Assembly (NCBI GenBank): GCA_028818995.1
Contig: JAPPMR010000657.1
Coordinates: 1 to 10,208 of the forward strand
DNA length: 10,208 nucleotides
Direction: 5' to 3'
DNA from: Candidatus Poribacteria bacterium
GTDB taxonomy: Bacteria > Poribacteria > WGA-4E > WGA-3G
Position 1 is the first letter of the stretch. The number at the start of each line of letters is the position of its first letter. The notes under the pieces were generated by a model. It saw nothing but the letters and a program-made list of their open reading frames with translations. It did no database searches and was not told the origin of the DNA. This document shows, piece after piece, positions 1 through 7,737 of this stretch. The translations under genes were made by a program, and so were the position numbers.

Positions 1-650
1 GTGTGAAGTTGGCAATTGACCATCAGGTTCGGTTTAGCGCACCCTACCAGCATGCACAGCAGATGATTGCCGACGGTGCTATTGGGGACATCTTTCGTAT
101 ACACGGCATCTGTGGCGGCGGTGACTTGAAGGATAACGCCACGCATACCGTTGACCTTATGCTTTACGTTTACGGCGACCGTCCTGTTAGTTGGGTGATA
201 GGGCAGATTGAACGTATCGGCACACCGACTAAATATGATTTGCACTCCGAGGATTTCGCAATCGGTTACTTCAAGTTTGAAGACAATGTTAGGGGCATCA
301 TAGAATCGGGTAACGATACCGCCCCGGGTTATCACCATATCTACTGCTACGGCACAGAAGGCGAAATAGAACTCGCTGCTCCAGGTGGACCAGGCATCCG
401 TTACCGCAACCAAGAGACCGGTGGTGAATGGGCAACACCTGAACTAACTCCTGAAATTACCCCTGTGCGAGACCTCATCGCAGCCATTGAGGAAGACCGA
501 GAACATCGCTCAAGTGGACATTGTGGATATGCTACGCTTGAACTGCTCATGGCAATCTATGAGTCATCTCGGAAACGACAGCGAGTACAACTACCAATGG
601 AGGAGATGGAATCACCATTAACACTAATGATTGAGGATGGGTGGGTATAA
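1..650 (+). CDS. Gfo/Idh/MocA-family oxidoreductase, 3' part (5' end outside window)
   Basis: This is the C-terminal part of an NAD(P)-dependent sugar or polyol dehydrogenase-like enzyme. The reading frame is already open at the window edge (first full codon at 3), so the GTG there is an internal valine and not a start; the Rossmann nucleotide-binding domain and the catalytic EKP lysine lie upstream of the window. About 215 residues are visible. The segment KLAIDHQVRFSAPYQHAQQM followed by IADGAIGDI is the typical entry into the Gfo/Idh C-terminal alpha/beta domain. It continues with GGGDLKDNATHTVDLM, which holds the conserved substrate-site His (fragment residue 48) and Asp (51). The tail (GYATLELLMAIYESSRKRQRVQLP) is also family-typical. 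The substrate cannot be told. The next gene starts 57 bases downstream on the same strand with no terminator seen between, so co-transcription with the glycosyltransferase is possible but unproven. Confidence 0.9.
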   Translation, partial: VKLAIDHQVRFSAPYQHAQQMIADGAIGDIFRIHGICGGGDLKDNATHTVDLMLYVYGDRPVSWVIGQIERIGTPTKYDLHSEDFAIGYFKFEDNVRGIIESGNDTAPGYHHIYCYGTEGEIELAAPGGPGIRYRNQETGGEWATPELTPEITPVRDLIAAIEEDREHRSSGHCGYATLELLMAIYESSRKRQRVQLPMEEMESPLTLMIEDGWV

Positions 651-707
651 GCAAGCAGCGAAATCGTTTGATACTAAAACTGATGAATACCTTTCAGGGC
701 ATAACAG

Positions 708-2675
708 ATGATTTTTGAAAACTCAAACGTAAAAAGTCAATCAGTACTCATAAAAATCATCTTATTTTGTATCCTGATTACCTCCTTTACTTTGGTGTTG
801 CGAAATCTTGGGCATAGCAAGATTCACTATTGGGACGAAGGTTTCCACGCGATGGTCGCGCGAAATCTAACAAAACATCCGTTAAAGTTCACGTTATACG
901 ACCAACCGTGGCTTGGATATGATTATAAAAACTGGGGAGGAAACCACATTTGGCTACATAAACCGCCTGTTGCCATGTGGAAAATCTGTATCTCGCATTT
1001 TATTTTTGGTATCAACGCTTTTGCGCTCCGTCTGCCTTCTGCTATCAGTCTTGTGTTGTCCGCATGGTTGACATATAGAATAGCCTCCGATCTTTTTGAT
1101 AAACGTGCAGGTCTGATTGCAGCGTTTCTTCAAGCGTTTAATCCGTTCCTGTTTGAATCTGTTCACGGTTATCGCTTTTCGGATCACATTGACATCGCAC
1201 TATTGCTCTGGGTTCAAGTTTCATGTTGGTTTTTGCTTCGCGGAATTCGGAGTGGAAAAAGGAGGAATTATATCTTATCGGGTGTGGCGATGGGGATAGC
1301 CTATCTCTCAAAAAGTTATCTGGCACTTATCACTTTTGGGATTGCGTTTGTTGTTTGGTTTGTCGCGTGGTACAAACGGAAAATAGGGGTCTCAATAATT
1401 GATTTGATTGTAAGGTGTTTCAAATGGATAAAACGTCGTATCAAACCTAATACTGACAATGTTGTACCTGTTGAGACACAAAAATCGAATCATATTTTGT
1501 CCGATACAGAAGACATACGAATTAGACTCAGTGATGTCGGTTTACAACTTCTGGTAGGAATCCTAACTGTTGCACCGTGGGCAATTTATTGCCTAATCAA
1601 ATATCCTCAAGAATTCTTGTGGGAACACAAACGGGTTATTGATCATCTTAATACGAATGTTGAAAATTGGGCAGCATCGTGGGACAGACCACTATTTGAG
1701 TATATGCCGCTGTTCTATCCGTTCTTTTACGCCGCACTCTTTGCTGTTGTGTTATGTCTGCTGGTAGTGATGTTTAAACATTGGCGATTACCTGAATTAT
1801 TTGTGTTGGCATGGGCTATCGGTGTCATTGTTCCACACGTACTCGCGGAGACGAAAACACCATCGGCAACGATGATCGCTGTGCCACCTTTACTAATTTG
1901 TATAGCAGCGGTCATTAGCAGGGCATGGCAACAAAGGGATTGGTTTTACACAGCAATTTGGGGGGCATCAATGTTGTCTATTGTTGGCATTACTGCGATA
2001 GCAACCCAAACTAAAGGAAATTTCCAAATTCGAAATATGATTCCAATTGATGGCATAAGAAGTTTTGCTCCTTTCATTCATAAACATTTTTGGATTATTG
2101 AGCAGCTCATCGCATTTGGTGTACTACTTACATTTTTCGTTGGTATTTATCTACTCATACATATAATAAATACTAACGTTACGGTGCCATCGCGTTCCGA
2201 TGCTACTACCCAAACTCAGCGTTCTGAGCAGGGATGGCAAAAATGGATATGGCTTGGAGTTCGCATAGTAGCACTCGTAATTGCTATATTTTGCGCGGGA
2301 CGTTATGTTCACAAAGCATACAGAGTCACTGAACGAAATGCACAAATTCCACTATATGTAGAAAGCGGTGAACGTATCCAACGTGAGTTGCCTGAAAATG
2401 TCTGCTTTTTTCTTGACGATGAACGCACAGGTGCACACTTTGATCTGATGTATTACGCTGATAGATCAACATATCAGATTAATAACGTTCACGCGAAATC
2501 ACCGCGCAATGTGGCACGACAAGCAAGGGAAGCAAGGGAAGCAGGGGCAATCCCTTATCTTTTCTCAGTCAAAGAAACTGAATACAGTTACCCGCTGCTT
2601 ATGGAGGGTGAGGTAGATGTAGGTAACGATAAGAAACAAAGGTACCGCATTTATGAAATCACGGAGACACAGTGA
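708..2675 (+). CDS. GT-C membrane glycosyltransferase (PMT/ArnT-like, GT39-type), 655 aa
   Basis: This is probably a polytopic inner-membrane glycosyltransferase that moves a sugar from a polyprenyl-phosphate donor to a lipid, glycan or protein outside the cytoplasm; the acceptor cannot be told. Residues 14-31 form the first membrane helix. The following loop carries HYWDEGFHAMVARNL with the Asp43-Glu44 pair expected for the GT-C catalytic base. A second loop has WLHKPPVAMW (His84-Lys85-Pro-Pro), resembling the EKPP-type motif of ArnT/PMT enzymes. Roughly ten further hydrophobic helices follow, for example around residues 100-120, 130-150, 160-178, 190-220, 275-297, 335-355 and 365-405. A charged loop of about 50 residues (about 222-275) interrupts the helices, and the last ~120 residues are a soluble tail. 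The ATG at 708 has an AGGG at 696-699, eight bases upstream. A 9-bp tandem repeat lies in the tail. Family assignment is firm at the GT-C level and weaker for the exact GT family. Confidence 0.82.
   Translation: MIFENSNVKSQSVLIKIILFCILITSFTLVLRNLGHSKIHYWDEGFHAMVARNLTKHPLKFTLYDQPWLGYDYKNWGGNHIWLHKPPVAMWKICISHFIFGINAFALRLPSAISLVLSAWLTYRIASDLFDKRAGLIAAFLQAFNPFLFESVHGYRFSDHIDIALLLWVQVSCWFLLRGIRSGKRRNYILSGVAMGIAYLSKSYLALITFGIAFVVWFVAWYKRKIGVSIIDLIVRCFKWIKRRIKPNTDNVVPVETQKSNHILSDTEDIRIRLSDVGLQLLVGILTVAPWAIYCLIKYPQEFLWEHKRVIDHLNTNVENWAASWDRPLFEYMPLFYPFFYAALFAVVLCLLVVMFKHWRLPELFVLAWAIGVIVPHVLAETKTPSATMIAVPPLLICIAAVISRAWQQRDWFYTAIWGASMLSIVGITAIATQTKGNFQIRNMIPIDGIRSFAPFIHKHFWIIEQLIAFGVLLTFFVGIYLLIHIINTNVTVPSRSDATTQTQRSEQGWQKWIWLGVRIVALVIAIFCAGRYVHKAYRVTERNAQIPLYVESGERIQRELPENVCFFLDDERTGAHFDLMYYADRSTYQINNVHAKSPRNVARQAREAREAGAIPYLFSVKETEYSYPLLMEGEVDVGNDKKQRYRIYEITETQ
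2522..2547 (+). repeat. 9-bp tandem repeat, about 2.8 copies, inside the glycosyltransferase gene
   Basis: AGCAAGGGA occurs at 2522-2530 and 2531-2539, then degenerates to AGCAGGGGC. It is in frame with the glycosyltransferase and encodes Ala-Arg-Glu repeats in its soluble C-terminal tail. The unit is a multiple of three, so slippage would change length without breaking the frame. Confidence 0.7.
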
Positions 2676-2703
2676 CTAAATTTACTGAAGGACAACCCTA
2701 TTG

Positions 2704-2715
2704 TTATGATATAAT
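2704..2715 (+). promoter_or_regulatory. Extended -10 promoter of higBA, with small palindrome
   Basis: TGATATAAT at 2707-2715 is a perfect extended -10 box (TG-N-TATAAT). No good -35 stands 16-18 bases upstream, which fits an extended -10 promoter. The usual start of transcription 6-7 bases after the box would fall at about 2721-2722, on or next to the higB ATG. A short palindrome TTAT-GAT-ATAA (2704-2714) covers the box and could be part of a HigA operator; that last point is inference. Confidence 0.65.
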
Positions 2716-2721
2716 ACACAC

Positions 2722-3012
2722 ATGAGAATTATATCACGCCGCACTTTGAAGGAATTTTGGGCGAAACATTCTGATGCTGAACGGCCTCTTCAAGCATGGT
2801 ATGCTAATGTGAAACGCGAAAATTGGAAAACACCATCCGATGTGAAGGTTACTTATCGTAATGCCAGTTTTGTTGAAAACAATCGTGTAGTATTTAACAT
2901 TAAGGGCAATACTTACCGTTTGGTAGTAGCGATAAATTATCAGTACGGTATTATTTACATTCGATTTATTGGGACGCACCAAGAATATGATAGAATCAAT
3001 GCCGCTACGGTA
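2722..3012 (+). CDS. higB: HigB-family type II toxin (ribosome-dependent mRNA interferase)
   Basis: The 97-residue product fits the HigB_toxin family (RelE superfamily), small proteins that cut mRNA on the translating ribosome when not bound by HigA. The whole length matches the family: N-terminal MRIISRRTLKEFWAKHSDAE, a basic middle with VKRENWKTPSDVK, then RNASFVENNRVVFNIKGN, YRLVVAINYQYGIIYIRFIG and the ending THQEYDRINA. The basic and His residues of the middle and C-terminal strands are in place, so there is no sign that the toxin is inactive. The stop codon TAA is at 3013-3015 and overlaps the Shine-Dalgarno sequence of higA. There is no Shine-Dalgarno sequence close to the higB ATG itself; the only AAGGA (2687-2692) is about 30 bases away and upstream of the predicted transcript start. 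Toxin-before-antitoxin order is usual for HigBA. Confidence 0.93.
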
Positions 3013-3013
3013 T

Positions 3014-3020
3014 AAGGTGA
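3014..3020 (+). promoter_or_regulatory. Ribosome binding site of higA
   Basis: AAGGTGA lies five bases before the ATG at 3026 and shares two bases with the higB stop codon. It decides the higA start at 3026 over in-frame ATGs further upstream (for example 2969), which would lie inside higB, and suggests translational coupling of the two genes. Confidence 0.8.
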
Positions 3021-3025
3021 TAATT

Positions 3026-3400
3026 ATGGAAGTCAAACCAATCAAAACTGAAGCAGATTATAACGATGCCCTAAAAAATATAGAACAACTTTGGGACGCG
3101 AGTTACGGTTCACCAGAAGGTGATAAATTAGATATTCTTGTGACATTGGTGGATGCTTATGAAAATGAACATTATCCGATTCCACCACCAGATCCTATTG
3201 ATGCAATTCTTCACTATATGGAAAGTCAAGATCTCTCTGAACAAGACCTTGAACCTTATATCGGTTCACGTTCAGGTGTATCAGAAATCTTGAATAGACA
3301 ACGCACTCTGTCTTTGGACATGATTCAAAAATTACACAAAGGTCTTGGAATTTCGGCGGATATTTTGATTCAACCTTATCCATTGCAAGCCGCGTCATGA
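3026..3400 (+). CDS. higA: HigA-family antitoxin, HTH-XRE DNA-binding protein
   Basis: This 124-residue partner of HigB should neutralise the toxin and repress the operon. It begins MEVKPIKTEADYNDALKNIE, the standard N-terminal stretch of this HigA subfamily. An acidic helical part follows, with EGDKLDILVTLVDAYENEHYPIPPPDP. The C-terminal half, from PIDAILHYMESQDLS to LGISADILI, is an XRE-type helix-turn-helix, with the recognition part around GSRSGVSEILNRQRTLS. A longer reading from 2969 would overlap higB by 47 bases, but the AAGGTGA at 3014-3020 points to 3026, 10 bases after the higB stop. Both members look complete, so this is probably a working module. Its neighbours have no obvious functional link to it, as is common for such modules. 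Confidence 0.92.
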   Translation: MEVKPIKTEADYNDALKNIEQLWDASYGSPEGDKLDILVTLVDAYENEHYPIPPPDPIDAILHYMESQDLSEQDLEPYIGSRSGVSEILNRQRTLSLDMIQKLHKGLGISADILIQPYPLQAAS

Positions 3401-3451
3401 ATTCCAAACCATTTTTTCAGCGGAAGTGATTTATCATCAACTCCGCAATAT

Positions 3452-3457
3452 GGAGGT
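3452..3457 (+). promoter_or_regulatory. Ribosome binding site of the large exported protein
   Basis: GGAGGT, a perfect Shine-Dalgarno core, lies seven bases before the ATG at 3465. It overrules in-frame upstream codons (3426, 3450) as starts and gives a protein that begins directly with a signal peptide. Confidence 0.85.
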
Positions 3458-3464
3458 AAAAAAT

Positions 3465-6464
3465 ATGAAATTACTGCGATATAGTCTTTTATTTCTGGTC
3501 TTAGCATTCACTGCACTGTCAGTAAATGCAGGCGTAGAGTGGAAAGCACTTGATGTTGGAAACTTATCGTCTGCTATATTCAACACCGCAGTTGTCGGTT
3601 ATCCGAGCAATCCAACTCAAAATCCTTCAGGATGGTGGCCCGCAGGCACAAACGATTCCTACATCTATGAGGGAGATATTTGGATTGGTGCTAAAAAGAA
3701 TGGCGAAGTCGGCGTTGCTGAAGCAGACGGTAGACAAAGTGAAATTTGGCCAATACCAATTGAAGATCCAGATACTGGTGCTTTAGTTGACATCCTTTCC
3801 AAAAAACCCGGTGTAACGACAAAAGGCACACCAACAAACCAAGCGATTAGGTTCAAATGTTCCGATACCAATGAAGAAGTAAATAAAGGGGTAATTCTCG
3901 GTTTAGAAATTGAAGTCAACGGATTTCAGTGGAGTTATGCCCCCCTCTACGACTTCTTTATCCTTGAATATAACGTCAAAAACGTTGGGGAAGACACACT
4001 TGAAGATGTGTTTATGGCGTTTCGGTATGACGTGGATGTTTCCAGTAACGAAACAGGTACGGCGAGCTACTCAGCGGATGACTTTGTCGCTTTAGATCAA
4101 ACACCAGATGGACTTAATCCCGATGATCATCCGAACCGTTATCTCTCTTATGGATTTTCCAATGCATCTGCACCAGGATACATCGGTTTACGCGTATTGG
4201 ATGCCTATATGGGAGACGACTCAGAGGATGATGCGGCAAAGCTGCCTTTTACCGCACACAAACGGATTACCATAGATACAGACCCAACAACCGATGCGGA
4301 GATGTACGCACTCATCAGCACCCCTGGCGTTGAACCACTTCCAGCAAACTACGATGATCAACGTTTTATCCAATCCTATGGTCCAATTGAAACGCTTGCA
4401 CCTGGCGAGACATTCAATGTGATTATCGCAGTGGCTATCGGTGAAGGGTTGGCTGGTTTGCAAGCAGCTTCTGACTGGGCACAAAAGTTGTATGATGACG
4501 AATATGTCGCCCCAGCACCACCGCCTTCGCCGCTCGTAACGGCGTATCCCGCAGATGGACAGGTGTCGCTTTTATGGGAAAGTGCTGGACGATGGGTTGA
4601 TAATGGCGTTAACAAAAGTATTGAAGAGTATGTTGACATAACTGACCCAGAGAAAATCTTTGAGGGCTACAGAGTTTATAGACGGGATACCGCTTACGAT
4701 GAAAACACTGGCAATCCTGTTGAAGACTGGGAATTGTTGATGGAGTTTGACAAACCGAGTGCTACCGGTAATTTCTTCACGGTCTCGCACGTCGGCAAGC
4801 AGTCTGATGCTACAATTGAAAGCATGGGTGATGAACCTTTCTTTGCTGATTTCTTCAAGAGTGCAACCTATGCTATCAAATTCAATTCCAGCACAAGTTT
4901 TGAGGTGATAAACACAACCTTATGGGAAGTTATGGCATATAATGCCGAATTCCCAGCAGATGGCGGTGGGTATGTTGTTGTGAAGGACCCTGCTACAGGT
5001 GAACCGTATCCGGATGGGACGTACCGTTCTGGTGAACAAATCTATTTCGGTGGACTCTACGTGAAAATCACCGATGGCCCCTCAGGTCCACCGGTCGCAG
5101 GGGATATTTTTCGTGTTGTTTCCACACCATCGCAAGCACTCGGTGAAGATGTCGGTATCAAGAATTTCTTTTCTGACACGGGATTAACAAACGGTCTGCA
5201 ATATACCTATGCTGTTACCTCTTACGATACAGGTAATCCAAAGAAAGGATTGCCTGCGATGGAGAGTAGTCAGATTGAAACAATGGTTCATGTTGTGCCA
5301 CGCGCGCAACCTGCGGGATATAGACAGCCGACTGTTGAGTTGGATCCAAGCGGAAAAGTAGCCGTTACCGTTGAACCGATGGTGTTAGCACCAGATAAGG
5401 TTACGGGACATCAATATAAGGTTGTCTGGTACGGTGCCAAACAAACTGACCCTGGCGCATATATTACAGGTCCCGGATATCAACCCCCAGCTTATGAGAT
5501 AGTTGACACTACAACAAACCAGACGGTAGTAGAGAAACAAACATTTGGCTGGTATGATCCAGAACATCAAGAGGCTGTTGAAGTCCTCACCCCAATGTTT
5601 GATGGCGTTATCTTGAAACTAACAGGGACTGATGTGTCTTACGGAAGTCCAGATGAAAACACAATTGAGGAAGTTAAACTCACAGCAGGGACTGTAACAG
5701 ACTGGTCGGTAAATAGGCAGTCCCCCGGCTTTGGTGAGAATACATGGCCCAACGTCTGGTGGACAACATATTACCGTCCGCATACCTACTCTATCACGTT
5801 TACTGATGATACACACGTCAAAGTGGTAGACGAAGATACGGGTGAAGAAATCAAATTCAACGACCAACGTGCTGATGGATATGCTATTCTTACAGATGCC
5901 GGTTGGAGTGATGAATATAACCCAGAGGGGACGCCAGGTTTCTTCCGCATTTTTATCCGCGGTGCTTACGTCTATATTTTTGATCCAAAAGGTGAGATTT
6001 CGGCTGGTGATGTATTCACTGTTAAGATGGGAGGCGTTGCTGCGCCACAAGACGGAGACGAACTGCTGTTGAAAACACAGGGCGAGTCGCTTGATGCTGA
6101 GGACATCAAAGACGATCTGAGTAAAATTCGCGTCGTGCCAAATCCATACTTTGTCACAAACAGAGCGGTAACCTCAGAAGGAACGGATAAGGTCTTTTTC
6201 ACACACCTGCCACCACGATGCACAATACGTATCTATACGTTGGTAGGTGAATTGGTGCGTGAAATCAAACATGAAAGTTCCACTCCCTTCAACCCTGATG
6301 AACGGTTAGCACAGGGAGACAAGGGCGGCACAGCGGAGTTTGATCTGCTCAACCGCTACAATCAGGCGCTTGCAAGTGGCGTTTATATCTTCCATGTTGA
6401 AGCACAAGATGAAAAGAATGATGTTATCGGAAATAAGATTGGGCGTTTTGCCATCATACGATAA
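3465..6464 (+). CDS. Large exported protein with fibronectin-like region and T9SS/FlgD-like C-terminal sorting domain, 999 aa
   Basis: This is probably a surface or secreted protein; its function is unknown. The N-terminus MKLLRYSLLFLVLAFTALS is a Sec signal peptide with likely cleavage after Ala22 (VNA|GVEW). Residues about 23-345 are beta-rich and Trp/Gly-rich, including YIYEGDIWIGAKKNGEVG. A Pro-rich linker (APAPPPSP, about 348-355) leads into a fibronectin type III-like region that opens with LVTAYPADGQVSLLWESAG, continues with EGYRVYRRD and closes near GLQYTYAVTSYDTGNPKKGL, with an insertion of about 100 residues between its strands. The C-terminal segment from IRVVPNPY (888-895) to R999, including CTIRIYTLVGELVREI and ASGVYIFHVEA, resembles the Ig-like FlgD/T9SS type A sorting domain. 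It ends GRFAIIR. No catalytic motif was recognised. The PorV/PorQ-family gene 26 bases downstream supports a T9SS-type or related outer-membrane export route, but no other secretion gene is in the window. Confidence 0.88.
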   Translation: MKLLRYSLLFLVLAFTALSVNAGVEWKALDVGNLSSAIFNTAVVGYPSNPTQNPSGWWPAGTNDSYIYEGDIWIGAKKNGEVGVAEADGRQSEIWPIPIEDPDTGALVDILSKKPGVTTKGTPTNQAIRFKCSDTNEEVNKGVILGLEIEVNGFQWSYAPLYDFFILEYNVKNVGEDTLEDVFMAFRYDVDVSSNETGTASYSADDFVALDQTPDGLNPDDHPNRYLSYGFSNASAPGYIGLRVLDAYMGDDSEDDAAKLPFTAHKRITIDTDPTTDAEMYALISTPGVEPLPANYDDQRFIQSYGPIETLAPGETFNVIIAVAIGEGLAGLQAASDWAQKLYDDEYVAPAPPPSPLVTAYPADGQVSLLWESAGRWVDNGVNKSIEEYVDITDPEKIFEGYRVYRRDTAYDENTGNPVEDWELLMEFDKPSATGNFFTVSHVGKQSDATIESMGDEPFFADFFKSATYAIKFNSSTSFEVINTTLWEVMAYNAEFPADGGGYVVVKDPATGEPYPDGTYRSGEQIYFGGLYVKITDGPSGPPVAGDIFRVVSTPSQALGEDVGIKNFFSDTGLTNGLQYTYAVTSYDTGNPKKGLPAMESSQIETMVHVVPRAQPAGYRQPTVELDPSGKVAVTVEPMVLAPDKVTGHQYKVVWYGAKQTDPGAYITGPGYQPPAYEIVDTTTNQTVVEKQTFGWYDPEHQEAVEVLTPMFDGVILKLTGTDVSYGSPDENTIEEVKLTAGTVTDWSVNRQSPGFGENTWPNVWWTTYYRPHTYSITFTDDTHVKVVDEDTGEEIKFNDQRADGYAILTDAGWSDEYNPEGTPGFFRIFIRGAYVYIFDPKGEISAGDVFTVKMGGVAAPQDGDELLLKTQGESLDAEDIKDDLSKIRVVPNPYFVTNRAVTSEGTDKVFFTHLPPRCTIRIYTLVGELVREIKHESSTPFNPDERLAQGDKGGTAEFDLLNRYNQALASGVYIFHVEAQDEKNDVIGNKIGRFAIIR

Positions 6465-6490
6465 AGGCACTCACGTTTTAGGAGAAACAC

Positions 6491-7627
6491 ATGCACAATA
6501 CTATTTTTTTTCAGGATTATTGTACAACAAAGATAAGAAAGACGGACACACCGCGCCGTTATATTTCCTTTCTTTTAATCTTGCTATTAGCGACTACTAT
6601 GCTTTCATTGACAGTCCCCGGTTATGCAACCACGAATGTGGGTACTGCAGGGGCACAATTTCTTAAAATTGGACCAGGTGCACGAGTGGATAGTTTAGGC
6701 GGGGCATTCGGTGCAATCGCTAACGATGTTACCACCATCTATTGGAATCCAGCAGGGTTAAGCCAACTTGAAAAGACAAGTTTCTCAGATACGCACACGA
6801 TATGGTTTGCGGATGTCCGATACAACTATCTCGCGTTTGCTACACCGATAGAAAAGGTCGGAACGTTAGGTGCAAGCGTCACATTTCTTAACGTTCCCGA
6901 CACAGAAATCACTACCCTGGCGAAACCTGACGGTACAGGACTTTGGTATTCAGCATGGGATACTGCGGTGTCGTTAGCGTATTCAAGGGAACTCTATCAA
7001 AAAGAATCTGGCGCGAATCTGTCCTTTGGTATCAATGCAAAATATATCCACCAGCAGATCCATCGGGAAAGTGCAAGGGGCGTGGCTATAGACATCGGCA
7101 CTTTATACCACACAGGTTGGCGGAGTTTACGCATTGGTATGTCTTTCTCAAACTTCGGTCCTGAAATGAGTTTCGGTGGTCCCGACCTTAAGACTGGCGT
7201 TGAAGAAGCAGGCGATGAACGAACCGCGGATTATCACCCCTACCCAGATACGACAAATCCAACACGAAAAGCGGAGTTGGACACTATTGAGTATCCATTG
7301 CCATCCAATTTCCGACTCGGTGTCGCCTACGACTTAGTTGATAATGACAGCAATCTTCTTACGATTGCGCTTGATGGTAACCATCCAAATGACAACAGCG
7401 AACGCTTGAATCTCGGTTTAGAATACTGGTACAGAAGGATGGCGGCGATTCGTGCGGGTTACAAATTCCGATTAGGGCCCGATCGGAGTGATGATGAAGA
7501 AGGACTTACGCTCGGTTTAGGCATACATCTAAAATTTCATCAAACGACGCTTTCATTTGACTACGCTTTTGCGAACTTCAGATATCTGCAGGATGCACAT
7601 CGTGTCAGTGTGGGGCTAAAGTTTTAA
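6491..7627 (+). CDS. PorV/PorQ-family outer-membrane beta-barrel protein, 378 aa
   Basis: The product belongs to the PorV/PorQ family, FadL-like outer-membrane barrels. In Bacteroidota PorV receives substrates of the type IX secretion system by their C-terminal domain and carries them to the attachment complex. The start ATG at 6491 has AGGAGA at 6480-6485, five bases upstream. A rather long, basic n-region (KIRKTDTPRR) precedes the hydrophobic core ISFLLILLLATTMLSLTV, with likely cleavage after Ala46 (GYA|TTN). The mature start has the family hallmark: GAQFLKIGPGARVDSLGGAF, then IANDVTTIYWNPAGLSQLE. The rest alternates amphipathic strands and ends DAHRVSVGLKF with a terminal Phe, typical of outer-membrane barrels. 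The gene follows the large exported protein by 26 bases with no promoter or terminator between, so the two very likely form an operon. Which member of the family it is, and whether a true T9SS exists in this organism, cannot be decided here. Confidence 0.88.
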   Translation: MHNTIFFQDYCTTKIRKTDTPRRYISFLLILLLATTMLSLTVPGYATTNVGTAGAQFLKIGPGARVDSLGGAFGAIANDVTTIYWNPAGLSQLEKTSFSDTHTIWFADVRYNYLAFATPIEKVGTLGASVTFLNVPDTEITTLAKPDGTGLWYSAWDTAVSLAYSRELYQKESGANLSFGINAKYIHQQIHRESARGVAIDIGTLYHTGWRSLRIGMSFSNFGPEMSFGGPDLKTGVEEAGDERTADYHPYPDTTNPTRKAELDTIEYPLPSNFRLGVAYDLVDNDSNLLTIALDGNHPNDNSERLNLGLEYWYRRMAAIRAGYKFRLGPDRSDDEEGLTLGLGIHLKFHQTTLSFDYAFANFRYLQDAHRVSVGLKF

Positions 7628-7634
7628 GTGTGTG

Positions 7635-7675
7635 TTGGCGAAAATGAAATTACCATATATCGCCAAAATATGGTA
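7635..7675. repeat. Two overlapping inverted repeats in the 7628-7737 intergenic region
   Basis: TTGGCGA (7635-7641) pairs with TCGCCAA (7660-7666), and TACCATAT (7651-7658) pairs with ATATGGTA (7668-7675, loop of 9). The pairs interlock, so as RNA they could form only one or the other, or a pseudoknot. The right arm of the second repeat runs into the -10 box at 7674-7679. There is no T-run after either stem, so a standard intrinsic terminator is unlikely. Confidence 0.6.
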
Positions 7676-7679
7676 TAGT
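7650..7679 (+). promoter_or_regulatory. Probable promoter of the small-protein/retropepsin cassette
   Basis: TGGTATAGT at 7671-7679 is an extended -10 box (TG-N-TATAGT, five of six matches in the hexamer). TTACCA at 7650-7655 is a weak -35 with an 18-base spacer. Transcription would start near 7686, giving a leader of about 50 bases before the ATG at 7738. The promoter overlaps the right arm of a perfect 8-bp inverted repeat, a possible operator. Confidence 0.5.
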
Positions 7680-7726
7680 TCAACAATTCAGTAGATAAGT
7701 GAAGCATACCATCACCTATCTGGAAT

Positions 7727-7732
7727 GGAGAG
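7727..7732 (+). promoter_or_regulatory. Ribosome binding site of the 75-residue protein
   Basis: GGAGAG ends five bases before the ATG at 7738 and selects this start over the in-frame GTG at 7699, whose extra 13 residues do not resemble the family. Confidence 0.7.
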
Positions 7733-7737
7733 AATCA

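Noticed and set aside
1..5. GTG at 3 as the start of the first gene
   Set aside because: The residues at this point correspond to the middle of the Gfo/Idh fold, and the N-terminal nucleotide-binding domain is missing, so the gene starts before the window.
2734..3045. Open frame of 103 codons on the - strand covering higB
   Set aside because: higB is a clear full-length match to its family; the antisense frame has no features.
3420..3446. Possible hairpin GCGGA/TCCGC between higA and the exported protein gene
   Set aside because: It has only 5 bp with a 17-base loop and no T-run, so it supports neither a terminator nor a clear operator.
5619..6050. Open frame of 143 codons on the - strand inside the large exported protein gene
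   Set aside because: There is no recognisable pattern, and the sense frame is continuous and conserved in character.
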